A DNA stretch of 14,037 bases, taken from positions 1-14,037 of the forward strand of contig JBHAEV010000106.1 of assembly GCA_041855735.1 (NCBI GenBank). The letters run 5' to 3'. The translations under genes and the position numbers were made by a program. Every line of letters begins with the position of its first letter. The stretch's first letter is position 1. The notes under the pieces are model-generated. The model searched no databases and was not told the DNA's origin. It saw only the letters and a list, made by a program, of their open reading frames with translations. The DNA is from CALALP01 sp041855735 (GTDB taxonomy: Bacteria; Bacillota; Clostridia; Lachnospirales; Lachnospiraceae). Shown one piece after another: positions 5,771 through 12,608 of the stretch.

Positions 5771-6085
5771 TTATCCCTCAATCAAACTCAAAATCTCTTC
5801 CTTCGGAATGACTCCCACACTTTTATTGGTCACCTCACCGTTTTTGAATACCAAAAGCGTCGGGATCGTGCGCACCTTGAATTGATTGACCAGTTCCGGC
5901 TGCTCATCCGCATTGATTTTTCCGACCTTAAAACCCTTTGCCTCCGCCGCAATCTCATCGATGATCGGTAAGAGCATCTTGCAAGGTCCGCACCAGCTTG
6001 CCCAAATATCCACCAAAACCGGCACATCCGACTTTAAAACTTCACTCTCAAAATTTTCCAATGTAATATTTAATCCAGCCATCAT
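5771..6085 (-). CDS. trxA: Thioredoxin
   Basis: This is a small cytoplasmic disulfide reductase of 104 residues, the normal size. The WCGPC active site (Cys32, Cys35) follows VLVDIWAS with the buried Asp26. The cis-proline region RTIPTLLVFKNG and a C-terminal SVG are in place. It would pass electrons from TrxB, encoded one base downstream, to targets such as the Cys-type Gpx encoded in the same cluster and to ribonucleotide reductase elsewhere. Two adjacent ATG codons (6085 and 6082) could both serve; GAGAGG sits five or eight bases upstream. A near-consensus promoter lies about 150 bases upstream, leaving a long leader with two hairpins. Confidence 0.96.
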   Translation of the reverse strand: MMAGLNITLENFESEVLKSDVPVLVDIWASWCGPCKMLLPIIDEIAAEAKGFKVGKINADEQPELVNQFKVRTIPTLLVFKNGEVTNKSVGVIPKEEILSLIEG

Positions 6086-6113
6086 TTTATCCTCTCTTTT
6101 CTGTAATTTATCC

Positions 6114-6175
6114 TTCGTCAGCCGACGAATCCGCTCCGGACCGCATCGGGATCGCTCCTATGTACGGAAGCGTCC
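6114..6175 (-). promoter_or_regulatory. Structured 5' leader of trxA (two hairpins)
   Basis: Two inverted repeats lie between the promoter and trxA. At 6114-6129, TTCGTC and GACGAA form a perfect 6-bp stem around GGCT. At 6149-6175, GGACGCTTCC pairs with GGAGCGATCC with two single-base bulges around a seven-base loop. The leader is more GC-rich than the promoter region. I recognise no known riboswitch class. A 24-codon ORF (ATG at about 6192) lies inside but has no clear ribosome-binding site. Confidence 0.45.
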
Positions 6176-6236
6176 ACACGCCGGTTGTGCATCGAACTGT
6201 CGCTTAATCGCTAACGAAATGATTGTTGTTATTTCA

Positions 6237-6265
6237 ATTTTAAACAATTTAATTTTAAATGTCAA
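6237..6265 (-). promoter_or_regulatory. Sigma-A type promoter for trxA-trxB
   Basis: On the minus strand, TTGACA (6265-6260, perfect -35) and TAAAAT (6242-6237, one mismatch) are 17 bases apart in very AT-rich DNA. Transcription would start near 6230, about 145 bases before trxA. Confidence 0.85.
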
Positions 6266-6270
6266 TATCT

Positions 6271-6340
6271 TTTCGCAAATCTTTGAGTTCTTTCACAAAT
6301 CTTCGATTTCTCTCTAATCTTTGATTTTGCTCAAATCTTT
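6271..6340. repeat. Short tandem repeats across the tcdA stop
   Basis: On the minus strand AAAGATT (once GAAGATT) starts at 6340, 6322, 6304 and 6284, giving steps of 18, 18 and 20 bases, with AAATC-like or GAAA segments between. The first two copies code for the KDLSKIKD end of TcdA, the second copy runs into the stop codon, and the last two lie between the stop and the trxA -35 box. Copies are imperfect. Confidence 0.6.
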
Positions 6341-7063
6341 GATCACTTCGGCGGCAATGATCAAACCGGCGACCGACGGAACAAATGCCACCGATCCCGG
6401 CGTCTGCCTCTTCGAATGATTCGGTACGAATTCACTGTTTGCGGCATCCAAATGGATTTCCTCCGGGCCGATCGGCGTTATCGGCTTCTCCCCGGAATAA
6501 ACCACCTTTAATTTCTCAATCCCTCTTTTTCGAAGCTCCGTCCTCATCACCCTCGCCAGCGGGCATATTTTCGTTCGATCAATGGTGGTGACCTCAAACT
6601 GTGTCGGATCCAGTTTGTTTCCGGCTCCCATGGAGGATATGACCGGTATTCGCCGCTTGAAGCATTCCTCCGCCAGAGATATCTTTCCGGTCACGGTGTC
6701 GATGGCATCCACAACATAGTCGAAGGAATCAAAATCGAAGTTCTCTTTATTATAGGGCATGTATACATCTCGAATCGCTTCCACTTCACAGTCCGGATTG
6801 ATATCCAACATCCTTTCTTTCATCACTTCCACTTTCGCCCTGCCGAGATTGGAGTGCAATGCAATAATTTGGCGATTCAAATTGCTGGTGCTCACAACAT
6901 CATCATCCACAATCACAAATTTGCCGATTCCCGTCCGACAAAGCGCCTCCACCGCATAGCCGCCGACTCCTCCGATGCCGAAGACGGCAACTTTCTTCTT
7001 TGCAAGCTTTTCCATATTGTCCTCCCCGAGAATCAGGGCGGAACGTATCCATTCTTCTTTCAT
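6314..7063 (-). CDS. tcdA: tRNA threonylcarbamoyladenosine dehydratase (E1-like, TcdA/CsdL)
   Basis: This 249-residue E1-like (ThiF/MoeB fold) enzyme uses ATP to cyclise threonylcarbamoyladenosine at position 37 of ANN-decoding tRNAs to ct6A. The nucleotide-binding GIGGVGG spans residues 29-35, DDDVVSTSNLNRQ (53-65) carries the conserved Asn/Arg set, and VVDAIDTVTGK (117-127) and SSMGAGNKLDPT (143-154) are typical of the TcdA branch. It has no CxxC zinc pairs like those of MoeB/ThiF. The ATG at 7063 follows GGAGAGAGG closely. An intrinsic terminator lies only about 20 bases upstream, so it depends on read-through or on a promoter within that hairpin. Its last codons take part in a short tandem repeat. 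The trxA promoter begins about 50 bases after its stop. Confidence 0.92.
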   Translation of the reverse strand: MKEEWIRSALILGEDNMEKLAKKKVAVFGIGGVGGYAVEALCRTGIGKFVIVDDDVVSTSNLNRQIIALHSNLGRAKVEVMKERMLDINPDCEVEAIRDVYMPYNKENFDFDSFDYVVDAIDTVTGKISLAEECFKRRIPVISSMGAGNKLDPTQFEVTTIDRTKICPLARVMRTELRKRGIEKLKVVYSGEKPITPIGPEEIHLDAANSEFVPNHSKRQTPGSVAFVPSVAGLIIAAEVIKDLSKIKD

Positions 7064-7082
7064 CCTCTCTCCATTTCAAAAA

Positions 7083-7115
7083 AATAATTACCGGAAGTGC
7101 GTTCCGATAATTATT
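7083..7115 (-). terminator. Intrinsic terminator between AI-2E permease gene and tcdA
   Basis: On the minus strand a 14-bp inverted repeat with one mismatch (AATAATTATCGGAA / TTCCGGTAATTATT) closes a five-base loop and merges into a run of seven T. It ends the upstream operon 18 bases after its last stop codon, and sits right before the tcdA ribosome-binding site, so partial read-through would set tcdA expression. Confidence 0.85.
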
Positions 7116-7132
7116 CATGATCCGGCCGGCAT

Positions 7133-8254
7133 TTAATGCAGGCCTTTTTCCCGAAACTCCGATGCAATGCGAATGATGGTATTTACGGATGCAAACAGAC
7201 TGTCAAAGATTCCGTACTCATACAATTTCATCACCAGCATTCCGATCGGTATCGCGATAATCATTCCTCCGAATCCTGCCACCCGAAATCCCAAAAACAG
7301 ACAGATTAAGGTAAGCATGGACGGCATACCGATGGAATCCCCCACAAGCTTCGGCTGCAGCATCTGACGAAGCAGCTGGGTTGCCAGATAGATCAGCAAC
7401 ATACCGATGCCCCCGACAACCTCCCCGTTCAGAAAATCCAGAATTGTCCATGGAATCAGTATCGCTCCTGCGCCCAGCACCGGCAGATAATCAAAAATCC
7501 CGATGGCAACGGCAATCCAAATCGCATATTTTACGCCCAGTATCCAGAATCCGACCGCCATCACCGCCATTACGATCAGGGAAATCTTCATTTGCGCGAT
7601 AAAGTATCCGACTAATGTATGTTTCAAATCCTTGCTGAAACGATCCCGGTATTTTTTCAGGTAATCTGGAGTATGCCTGTCAACAAAAAGATAGATCGCC
7701 TCCCTTTTTGCAATGAACAAATAGGCACTCACCCATGTAATCACAAAGTATACCAGCATGCTCGGCAACGATTTTACGATTTCTCCGGCAAAACCGAATG
7801 TCGGTATCGCAATGCCGGACAGTGCGGAATTCAGTGTTTCGCTCAGCTTGCCGAGCATCAACACGGCATTGTCCCGATAGCTGTTTGGCAGCAGATCCGA
7901 CAATCCCCTGAGTTTATTCAGGAACAGGGAAATCGAGGAAGAAATGCTTCCAATGATCATCGGCATCTGATTTACCGCAAATCTCCCCAGTATAATCAAT
8001 CTGGAAATGGCGATGTACATCAATGTCGTCAGAACGATCAGTACGCCGATTACGATGATCGCCGATCCATGCTTTCTTCGGAGGCTGATTCGCTTCTCCA
8101 ACCATGTGACGAGGGGATTGGCTATGATTGCAATCATCCATGCGATGAGAAACGGCATAAAGAACATGATCGTCCTCGGAAGCAGAAAAACTATTAATAT
8201 GCCTGCCAGAATGTAAAGCAGGATGTTAAACAGAGCCGAAAACAGTTTAAGCAT
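7133..8254 (-). CDS. AI-2E family transporter (YtvI-like permease)
   Basis: This is a polytopic membrane protein of 373 residues in the AI-2E transporter family (PF01594 as I recall), with about seven to eight membrane helices. The N-terminal pair MLKLFSALFNILLYILAGILIVFLLP and the second helix lead to a charged WLEKRISLRRKHG loop. The C-terminal half has the family-typical GYFIAQMKISLIVM, IGIFDYLPVLGAGAILIPW and QMLQPKLVGDSIGMPSMLTL. The last motif resembles YtvI, a Bacillus sporulation-associated member, but the substrate is unknown and sporulation here is only a guess. I chose the ATG at 8254 with GGGAG five bases upstream; it overlaps the aminotransferase stop by eight bases. The in-frame extension to 8308 lies inside that gene and is polar. 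A strong terminator follows. Confidence 0.88.
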   Translation of the reverse strand: MLKLFSALFNILLYILAGILIVFLLPRTIMFFMPFLIAWMIAIIANPLVTWLEKRISLRRKHGSAIIVIGVLIVLTTLMYIAISRLIILGRFAVNQMPMIIGSISSSISLFLNKLRGLSDLLPNSYRDNAVLMLGKLSETLNSALSGIAIPTFGFAGEIVKSLPSMLVYFVITWVSAYLFIAKREAIYLFVDRHTPDYLKKYRDRFSKDLKHTLVGYFIAQMKISLIVMAVMAVGFWILGVKYAIWIAVAIGIFDYLPVLGAGAILIPWTILDFLNGEVVGGIGMLLIYLATQLLRQMLQPKLVGDSIGMPSMLTLICLFLGFRVAGFGGMIIAIPIGMLVMKLYEYGIFDSLFASVNTIIRIASEFREKGLH

Positions 8255-9446
8255 TTTGGCTCCCGCTTTTGCCCAGTTCTTTTGCCAATCCCTCAAAGGC
8301 AAGGTCACATCGCTCGATCACTTCATGCCCCACACTGTAGGACAGACGTGCATATCCGCTTTTTCCGAATGCCGAACCCGGAACCAGAAGAATGTGATGT
8401 TTCTTGGCGATTCGGCAAAACTCCACATCATCCATACCGGTCTTGATAAAGAGATAAAACGCACCCTGCGGATACGGCATCTCAAATCCCAGTTTTGTCA
8501 GCAAATCGTAGATGTATTTTCGATTGTAGTCATAAAATTCCACTTCGGTTTTGACGCCGATCGTTTTGGCAATGGTCCTTTGGAACAATGCCGGCGCATT
8601 CACGCATCCGATGACACGATTGGCGATCACAACCGCCTGCGTGAACCGTTCCGCCTCCGTAAAATCACCCGGAATCAGTACCCAGCCGATTCTTTCTCCC
8701 GCCAGGGACAGTGATTTGGAATAGGAATATACCACAATGGTATTATGAATCCAATCCGGTACCCACGGCACCTCAATATTGTCATATGCCAAATCCCGGT
8801 ACGGCTCATCGGATATTGTCGCAATGCAGGTTCCGAATTCTTTTTCTTTTTCTCGAATGACTTCTTCCAATCCGCTCAACACTTTTTCACCGTAGATCAC
8901 TCCGGTCGGATTATTCGGAGAATTGATCAAAACCGCCTTGGTCTTTGCCGTAATCTTTGCCGCAAAATCCTGCAAATCTGGCATGAAATTGTCGTCCGTA
9001 TCGACTGCGACCAGCTTCCCGCCGTAATTGTTGACATAGTTTTGATATTCGACAAAATACGGTGTAAACACGATGACCTCATCCATATCATCCAGAAGGG
9101 ACTTCAGTACGATATTCAGTCCGGTGGCAGCCCCCGAGGTCATAACCAATTGATCCGCATGATAATTCGTGTGATGCAATGCATTCAAGTGACCGATAAT
9201 CGCCTCCCTGACATACACATAGCCCTGATTCGGCATATAGGCATGCAATATGGCCGGGTCTTCCGTCGTAATGCATTCCATAATCGCACGATCCACCTCA
9301 AACGGTGCCGCAACCGCCGGATTTCCCAAACTGAAATCAAACACATTTTCCTCGCCGAATTCCTTCTTTAATCTTCTTCCCTCTTCGAACATTTGACGAA
9401 TCGCGGAATTATTGCTCAAAAGCGGCAGCATTTTACTCGATATCAT
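8247..9446 (-). CDS. Class I/II PLP-dependent aminotransferase (aspartate aminotransferase-like)
   Basis: This is a fold-type I aminotransferase of 399 residues. The substrate and PLP motifs are complete: SGAATGLN (104-111) for phosphate binding, SPNNPTG (176-182), SDEPY with Asp213, SYSKSLSLAGERIGW with PLP-binding Lys244 and Arg252, and a C-terminal ARLSYS with the carboxylate-binding arginine. By eye it belongs to the COG0436-like group (aspartate/aromatic/unknown amino acid). The exact amino donor cannot be assigned. The ATG at 9446 forms an ATGA overlap with the upstream polymerase-like gene and has AAGAGG upstream, so translation is probably coupled. The AI-2E permease gene begins within its last codons. 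A link to the polymerase, such as supplying an amino sugar or amino acid, is suggested only by the arrangement. Confidence 0.9.
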   Translation of the reverse strand: MISSKMLPLLSNNSAIRQMFEEGRRLKKEFGEENVFDFSLGNPAVAAPFEVDRAIMECITTEDPAILHAYMPNQGYVYVREAIIGHLNALHHTNYHADQLVMTSGAATGLNIVLKSLLDDMDEVIVFTPYFVEYQNYVNNYGGKLVAVDTDDNFMPDLQDFAAKITAKTKAVLINSPNNPTGVIYGEKVLSGLEEVIREKEKEFGTCIATISDEPYRDLAYDNIEVPWVPDWIHNTIVVYSYSKSLSLAGERIGWVLIPGDFTEAERFTQAVVIANRVIGCVNAPALFQRTIAKTIGVKTEVEFYDYNRKYIYDLLTKLGFEMPYPQGAFYLFIKTGMDDVEFCRIAKKHHILLVPGSAFGKSGYARLSYSVGHEVIERCDLAFEGLAKELGKSGSQNA

Positions 9447-10762
9447 ATTGACCTCTTTCTAAAAGAATCATTCTTTTTATATGTATTATCGTTCCGACAA
9501 AACCAATAAATGATCATCGTAACCACAAAATAAAACCATGTTGTCGGATTGGTGAACCAGGTTGTAAAAAAACTAAGGGCAAAATAGATGCAAAGCTGCG
9601 CATAGAATACCAGTGAAATCCGGTTTTTCGACTCTCTGATCCGGTCTTCAATGATGTAGGACAAAAAACCCAGGAATGCCGAAAAAAGAGCAACACCCAA
9701 AACACCGAAATCATAATAGGCATCATAAAACAAAGTCAATGTGGTCAATTCCTTTTTTGTCACATAAATCGGCAAATCCACAAGGCCCGGAAATGCAAAC
9801 TTCAAACCGCTGAGCGCAAACACCGGAAACAGCATTTTCTGCCCGAATGTAAACCTTGGCAGCTCCAGTACCATTCGATTAAAATTGTCATAATTATTTG
9901 CGATGTAAATATAGGGCTGCGCAATGAAAACCGGAATCCCGTATTTCATCTCAAAAATGGAATTCAGATAGGTACTGTCATGACTTCTTGCCACCGTCAA
10001 AATCAGGTACACCGGCAAAATGACCGGTATCGAATACAACAACACCTTCGAATTCCGATTGTCGTTCAATAAAACGAAGGTAATGACGGCAAGCAATACG
10101 GCAAACAGCAGCTGGAACCTGGACACGCACAAAACGGGGATGAGTACCGAAATCAATGCCAGTATCAGCACGAACCACAACTCGCCCTTTTTCGGTTCAT
10201 TCTGATGAATGTATGTGAGACAAAGCGCCGGAACCAGCACACAGGATACCGTAAAATAATGTACCCCCGTAATATGAAATGCCGAATACGCATGCGGAAC
10301 CCCTCGGACGAACAGAGGGATAAATCCGAGCACCAAAGCCTCAAACACAAATGCCGAAAGAGAGAGCAGACTCAGTAAGGTAATGCAAAACAACAGCCGG
10401 CCTGCATTTTGGTTCATTCCGTTCCTTCTCCTGCTTTTTCTATCAATCCTTCCGAAACGATGACTCAAAAACTCATAGACCCCGTAAAAGGCAAAAACCG
10501 CCAGATAGAAGCAGATCCAGGTCACACCGTTCCAGTCCGTCTGCAAATGTGAGAGCTGCAGCAAACTCAAACCCTGCCCTCCCACAAAACTCAAACAAAA
10601 CAAACCTCTCAGATGAAACAGACTCCGGATTCGAAGATAATCAAAAACGTATAGATATACCGCCATTCCCATGAGCAGGATTCCGGATAAAAACGGGATT
10701 TTGAGTACGGACAGCAGAAACGCCAGTGCATAAAAAACGGTGTACAAAACCAAATTCAACAT
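9443..10762 (-). CDS. Wzy/O-antigen polymerase-like polytopic membrane protein
   Basis: This 439-residue hydrophobic protein has roughly eleven or twelve membrane helices. Its layout resembles the oligosaccharide repeat unit polymerase family. A large external loop near the middle to C-terminal half (VARSHDSTYLNSIF, AQPYIYIANNYDNFNRMVLELPRFTFG) is followed by PIYVTKKELTTLTLFYDAYYDFGVLGVALFSAFLGF. Such proteins link repeat units of surface polysaccharides at the outer face of the membrane. No glycosyltransferase, flippase or chain-length regulator is nearby, so the polymer is unknown and a different role is possible. The ATG at 10762 has GGAGG seven bases upstream. The stop overlaps the following aminotransferase start as ATGA. 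Confidence 0.75.
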   Translation of the reverse strand: MLNLVLYTVFYALAFLLSVLKIPFLSGILLMGMAVYLYVFDYLRIRSLFHLRGLFCLSFVGGQGLSLLQLSHLQTDWNGVTWICFYLAVFAFYGVYEFLSHRFGRIDRKSRRRNGMNQNAGRLLFCITLLSLLSLSAFVFEALVLGFIPLFVRGVPHAYSAFHITGVHYFTVSCVLVPALCLTYIHQNEPKKGELWFVLILALISVLIPVLCVSRFQLLFAVLLAVITFVLLNDNRNSKVLLYSIPVILPVYLILTVARSHDSTYLNSIFEMKYGIPVFIAQPYIYIANNYDNFNRMVLELPRFTFGQKMLFPVFALSGLKFAFPGLVDLPIYVTKKELTTLTLFYDAYYDFGVLGVALFSAFLGFLSYIIEDRIRESKNRISLVFYAQLCIYFALSFFTTWFTNPTTWFYFVVTMIIYWFCRNDNTYKKNDSFRKRSI

Positions 10763-10777
10763 GTATTAACCTCCGGA

Positions 10778-10812
10778 CTTTCGCCTCGCTTTTGCACGAA
10801 ATGCGAGCGAAG
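10778..10812. other. Hairpin between HPr-like gene and polymerase gene
   Basis: CTTTCGCCTCGC and GCGAGCGAAG pair over ten bases with two bulges around a 13-base loop. On the plus strand it is followed by TTTTT, which would suit a terminator in that direction, yet no plus-strand gene precedes it. On the minus strand it lies between the HPr stop and the polymerase ribosome-binding site and lacks a T-run. It may reduce or process the message between the two genes. Confidence 0.45.
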
Positions 10813-10815
10813 TTT

Positions 10816-11079
10816 TTAATCCGTAATCTCCTCTTCGATGTATCGGCTGATTTCTTCTACCGCATGCTCCTCATCTTCTCCCGTACATTCCAACATCACG
10901 CAATCCCCCCGGTAGACCCCCATACCGAGTATCCCCAGCACACTCTTTGCATTGGCTTTTTTATTCCCTTTTATAATATAAATCTGCGAAACATACTTCC
11001 CCGCCTTTGTTGCCAGAAGATTGGCAGGCTTAAGATGCAATCCGATGGGATTCTTTATATTGACTTGCTTGCTTTTCAT
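10816..11079 (-). CDS. HPr-family phosphocarrier protein
   Basis: This 87-residue protein has the size and pattern of HPr, the phosphocarrier of the sugar phosphotransferase system. The active-site segment is NPIGLHLKPANLL with His15 present, but Arg17 of the usual HARPA is lysine and Ala16 is leucine. The regulatory site NAKSVLGILGMGV is intact, with Ser46, the residue phosphorylated by HPr kinase in Gram-positive bacteria. It could be a working PTS HPr, or a Crh-like or regulatory relative acting mainly through Ser46. EI is not encoded beside it. The ATG at 11079 has AAGGAG five bases upstream. It stands 95 bases after cdaR and 53 bases before the polymerase-like gene, with no clear promoter. 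Confidence 0.88.
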   Translation of the reverse strand: MKSKQVNIKNPIGLHLKPANLLATKAGKYVSQIYIIKGNKKANAKSVLGILGMGVYRGDCVMLECTGEDEEHAVEEISRYIEEEITD

Positions 11080-11174
11080 AACAACTCCTTTTGATGCTTG
11101 TATTTCCGTTCGAACCTCACTTGCCTCTCACTTTTGTCCGCTTTTTTACGGGTCCGGATTTCATGATCACCGAA

Positions 11175-12608
11175 TCAATTCCCCCAAAAATCCGGATCAT
11201 TCGGAGCAGTGGTGGAAGTTTCCTGCTTTGAACTTTCCTGCCCTGTGCTTTCCTGTCCGATGTAATCCGAAGCGGAATCGCTTTCGGTTTTCGATTCCGA
11301 TGTTCGGGAAGTTTCGATAACATCCGTTGATTCGGCGGCAGTGGTTTGTGATGAGCTTTCCAAACTTGTGCTTTCCTGCGTACTCCTTACATTGATTACA
11401 AAAGGACTGTGTGAATCGATTTCGATATTGTCCGGATTGTTAAATGTGATGCTTCCCGGGTGACTCCCTTCCGAAAGATCTCCGACATAAATTCTCGCTC
11501 CGAGACTGTTTGCATTGACGGTACTCACATCCGAATTCAAACCGGAAACATTTACCACTATACTGCTCGGAATGATTTCATAGGAAAACTTTGAATTTCT
11601 GCCGATAAACGTAATATTTCCCGGATTCAGCGTGATACTTTGCGTGCTTTTCGCCTCAATCTTAAGTACGACATCAATATAATTCGAGCCTTCCACCACA
11701 ACACCTTCCGGCAAATACGGATCGATATCCACCGTCACGGTTTTGTTCGCCGTCAGTCCGTTCACATTCAACACTTCCTTCGGGATCAGAATTCCCGAAA
11801 TGCTTTCGATCGCTTCACTCGATCCCGAGATGGCAATGGATTTTGTCATGGATTCCGCTCCGACGAATTTGTAACCCTTTGCTGGTTCCCCGCTCACTTC
11901 ATACTCCAGCGGCAAGCTCTTGCCCGTCAGCACTTTGATATTATAGGCGATATTCTCCGGATTCGAAGTGATGTCGCCGAGATCCATCTTCAAAGGATTG
12001 TGATTGGCATCATAGCAGATGATCTCCGCCTCACCGTTCAAATCCGAAACCGCCTCGCTGACATCCACCTCAATCCCTACGGAAGAAATTTGCCCGATGA
12101 TGGATTCGGCTCCCTTTAACAGCACCGTTTTCGGTTCAATGGATATTTCTCCGACGGTATACCCCGAAGCCGGTTCATTGATAATATTCGCTTCCAGATC
12201 GAATTGCTTTTCCACAACTCCTTCCACTTTAACCATGACCGATTTCGGAATTGCCACCGGCTCTCCCTCCATCAGACTCTGGTTTTTCACCACATCGACG
12301 GTAATCGGAACCGCACTGGTCACATCATAGATCTTGCTCAAATCAATGGTCGCCCGAAAACTGTCCGCCGTTATCAACTCTCTGTCCAGCTTTCTGACAT
12401 TTACTTCCACATAGGCGGAGGACAGATCGCCGATGTCGTATGTTTTTGCCTGCTTTGTGAGTACATCTTCATTGAGCACCTCAACATTGACCCGCACCCG
12501 CAGGGTTTCAATCGGATTGGCAACATACAGCACCCCCAGCCAAATCAGAAATGCAAGACCGATGGACAAAAGTTTCAGAGTCAGATTATTCATCAACTTC
12601 TCTTTCAT
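11175..12608 (-). CDS. cdaR: CdaR (YbbR-domain regulator of diadenylate cyclase)
   Basis: CdaR is a membrane-anchored protein that binds and modulates CdaA, the c-di-AMP synthase. The 477-residue product has one N-terminal membrane helix (about 8-29, LTLKLLSIGLAFLIWLGVLYVA). About four YbbR repeats of roughly 80 residues follow; recurring motifs are EPASGYTVGEISIEPKTVLLKG and EPAKGYKFVGAESMTKSIAI. These should lie outside the membrane. The last 69 residues are almost only Ser, Thr, Glu, Gln and Asp and look disordered, perhaps threading the cell wall. The ATG at 12608 overlaps the cdaA end by 23 bases and has AAGGA six bases upstream. An alternative ATG lies at 12593, and the longer frame to 12659 lacks support. 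The glmM gene that often follows is replaced here by the HPr-like gene. Confidence 0.92.
   Translation of the reverse strand: MKEKLMNNLTLKLLSIGLAFLIWLGVLYVANPIETLRVRVNVEVLNEDVLTKQAKTYDIGDLSSAYVEVNVRKLDRELITADSFRATIDLSKIYDVTSAVPITVDVVKNQSLMEGEPVAIPKSVMVKVEGVVEKQFDLEANIINEPASGYTVGEISIEPKTVLLKGAESIIGQISSVGIEVDVSEAVSDLNGEAEIICYDANHNPLKMDLGDITSNPENIAYNIKVLTGKSLPLEYEVSGEPAKGYKFVGAESMTKSIAISGSSEAIESISGILIPKEVLNVNGLTANKTVTVDIDPYLPEGVVVEGSNYIDVVLKIEAKSTQSITLNPGNITFIGRNSKFSYEIIPSSIVVNVSGLNSDVSTVNANSLGARIYVGDLSEGSHPGSITFNNPDNIEIDSHSPFVINVRSTQESTSLESSSQTTAAESTDVIETSRTSESKTESDSASDYIGQESTGQESSKQETSTTAPNDPDFWGN

Noticed and set aside
6180..6215. Possible relation between the trxA leader and the 34-bp repeats at the trxB end
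   Set aside because: Both contain GCGAC and GATGC words, but the order and spacing differ and no alignment longer than a few bases holds.
7619..8197. Plus-strand frame of 192 codons opposite the AI-2E permease
   Set aside because: The product is Gln/His-rich, as expected from reading a membrane protein gene backwards, and the opposite gene is well supported.
11117..11323. Minus-strand frame of 68 codons, Lys/Arg-rich
   Set aside because: It is an out-of-frame reading of the low-complexity CdaR tail, with no ribosome-binding site or family resemblance.
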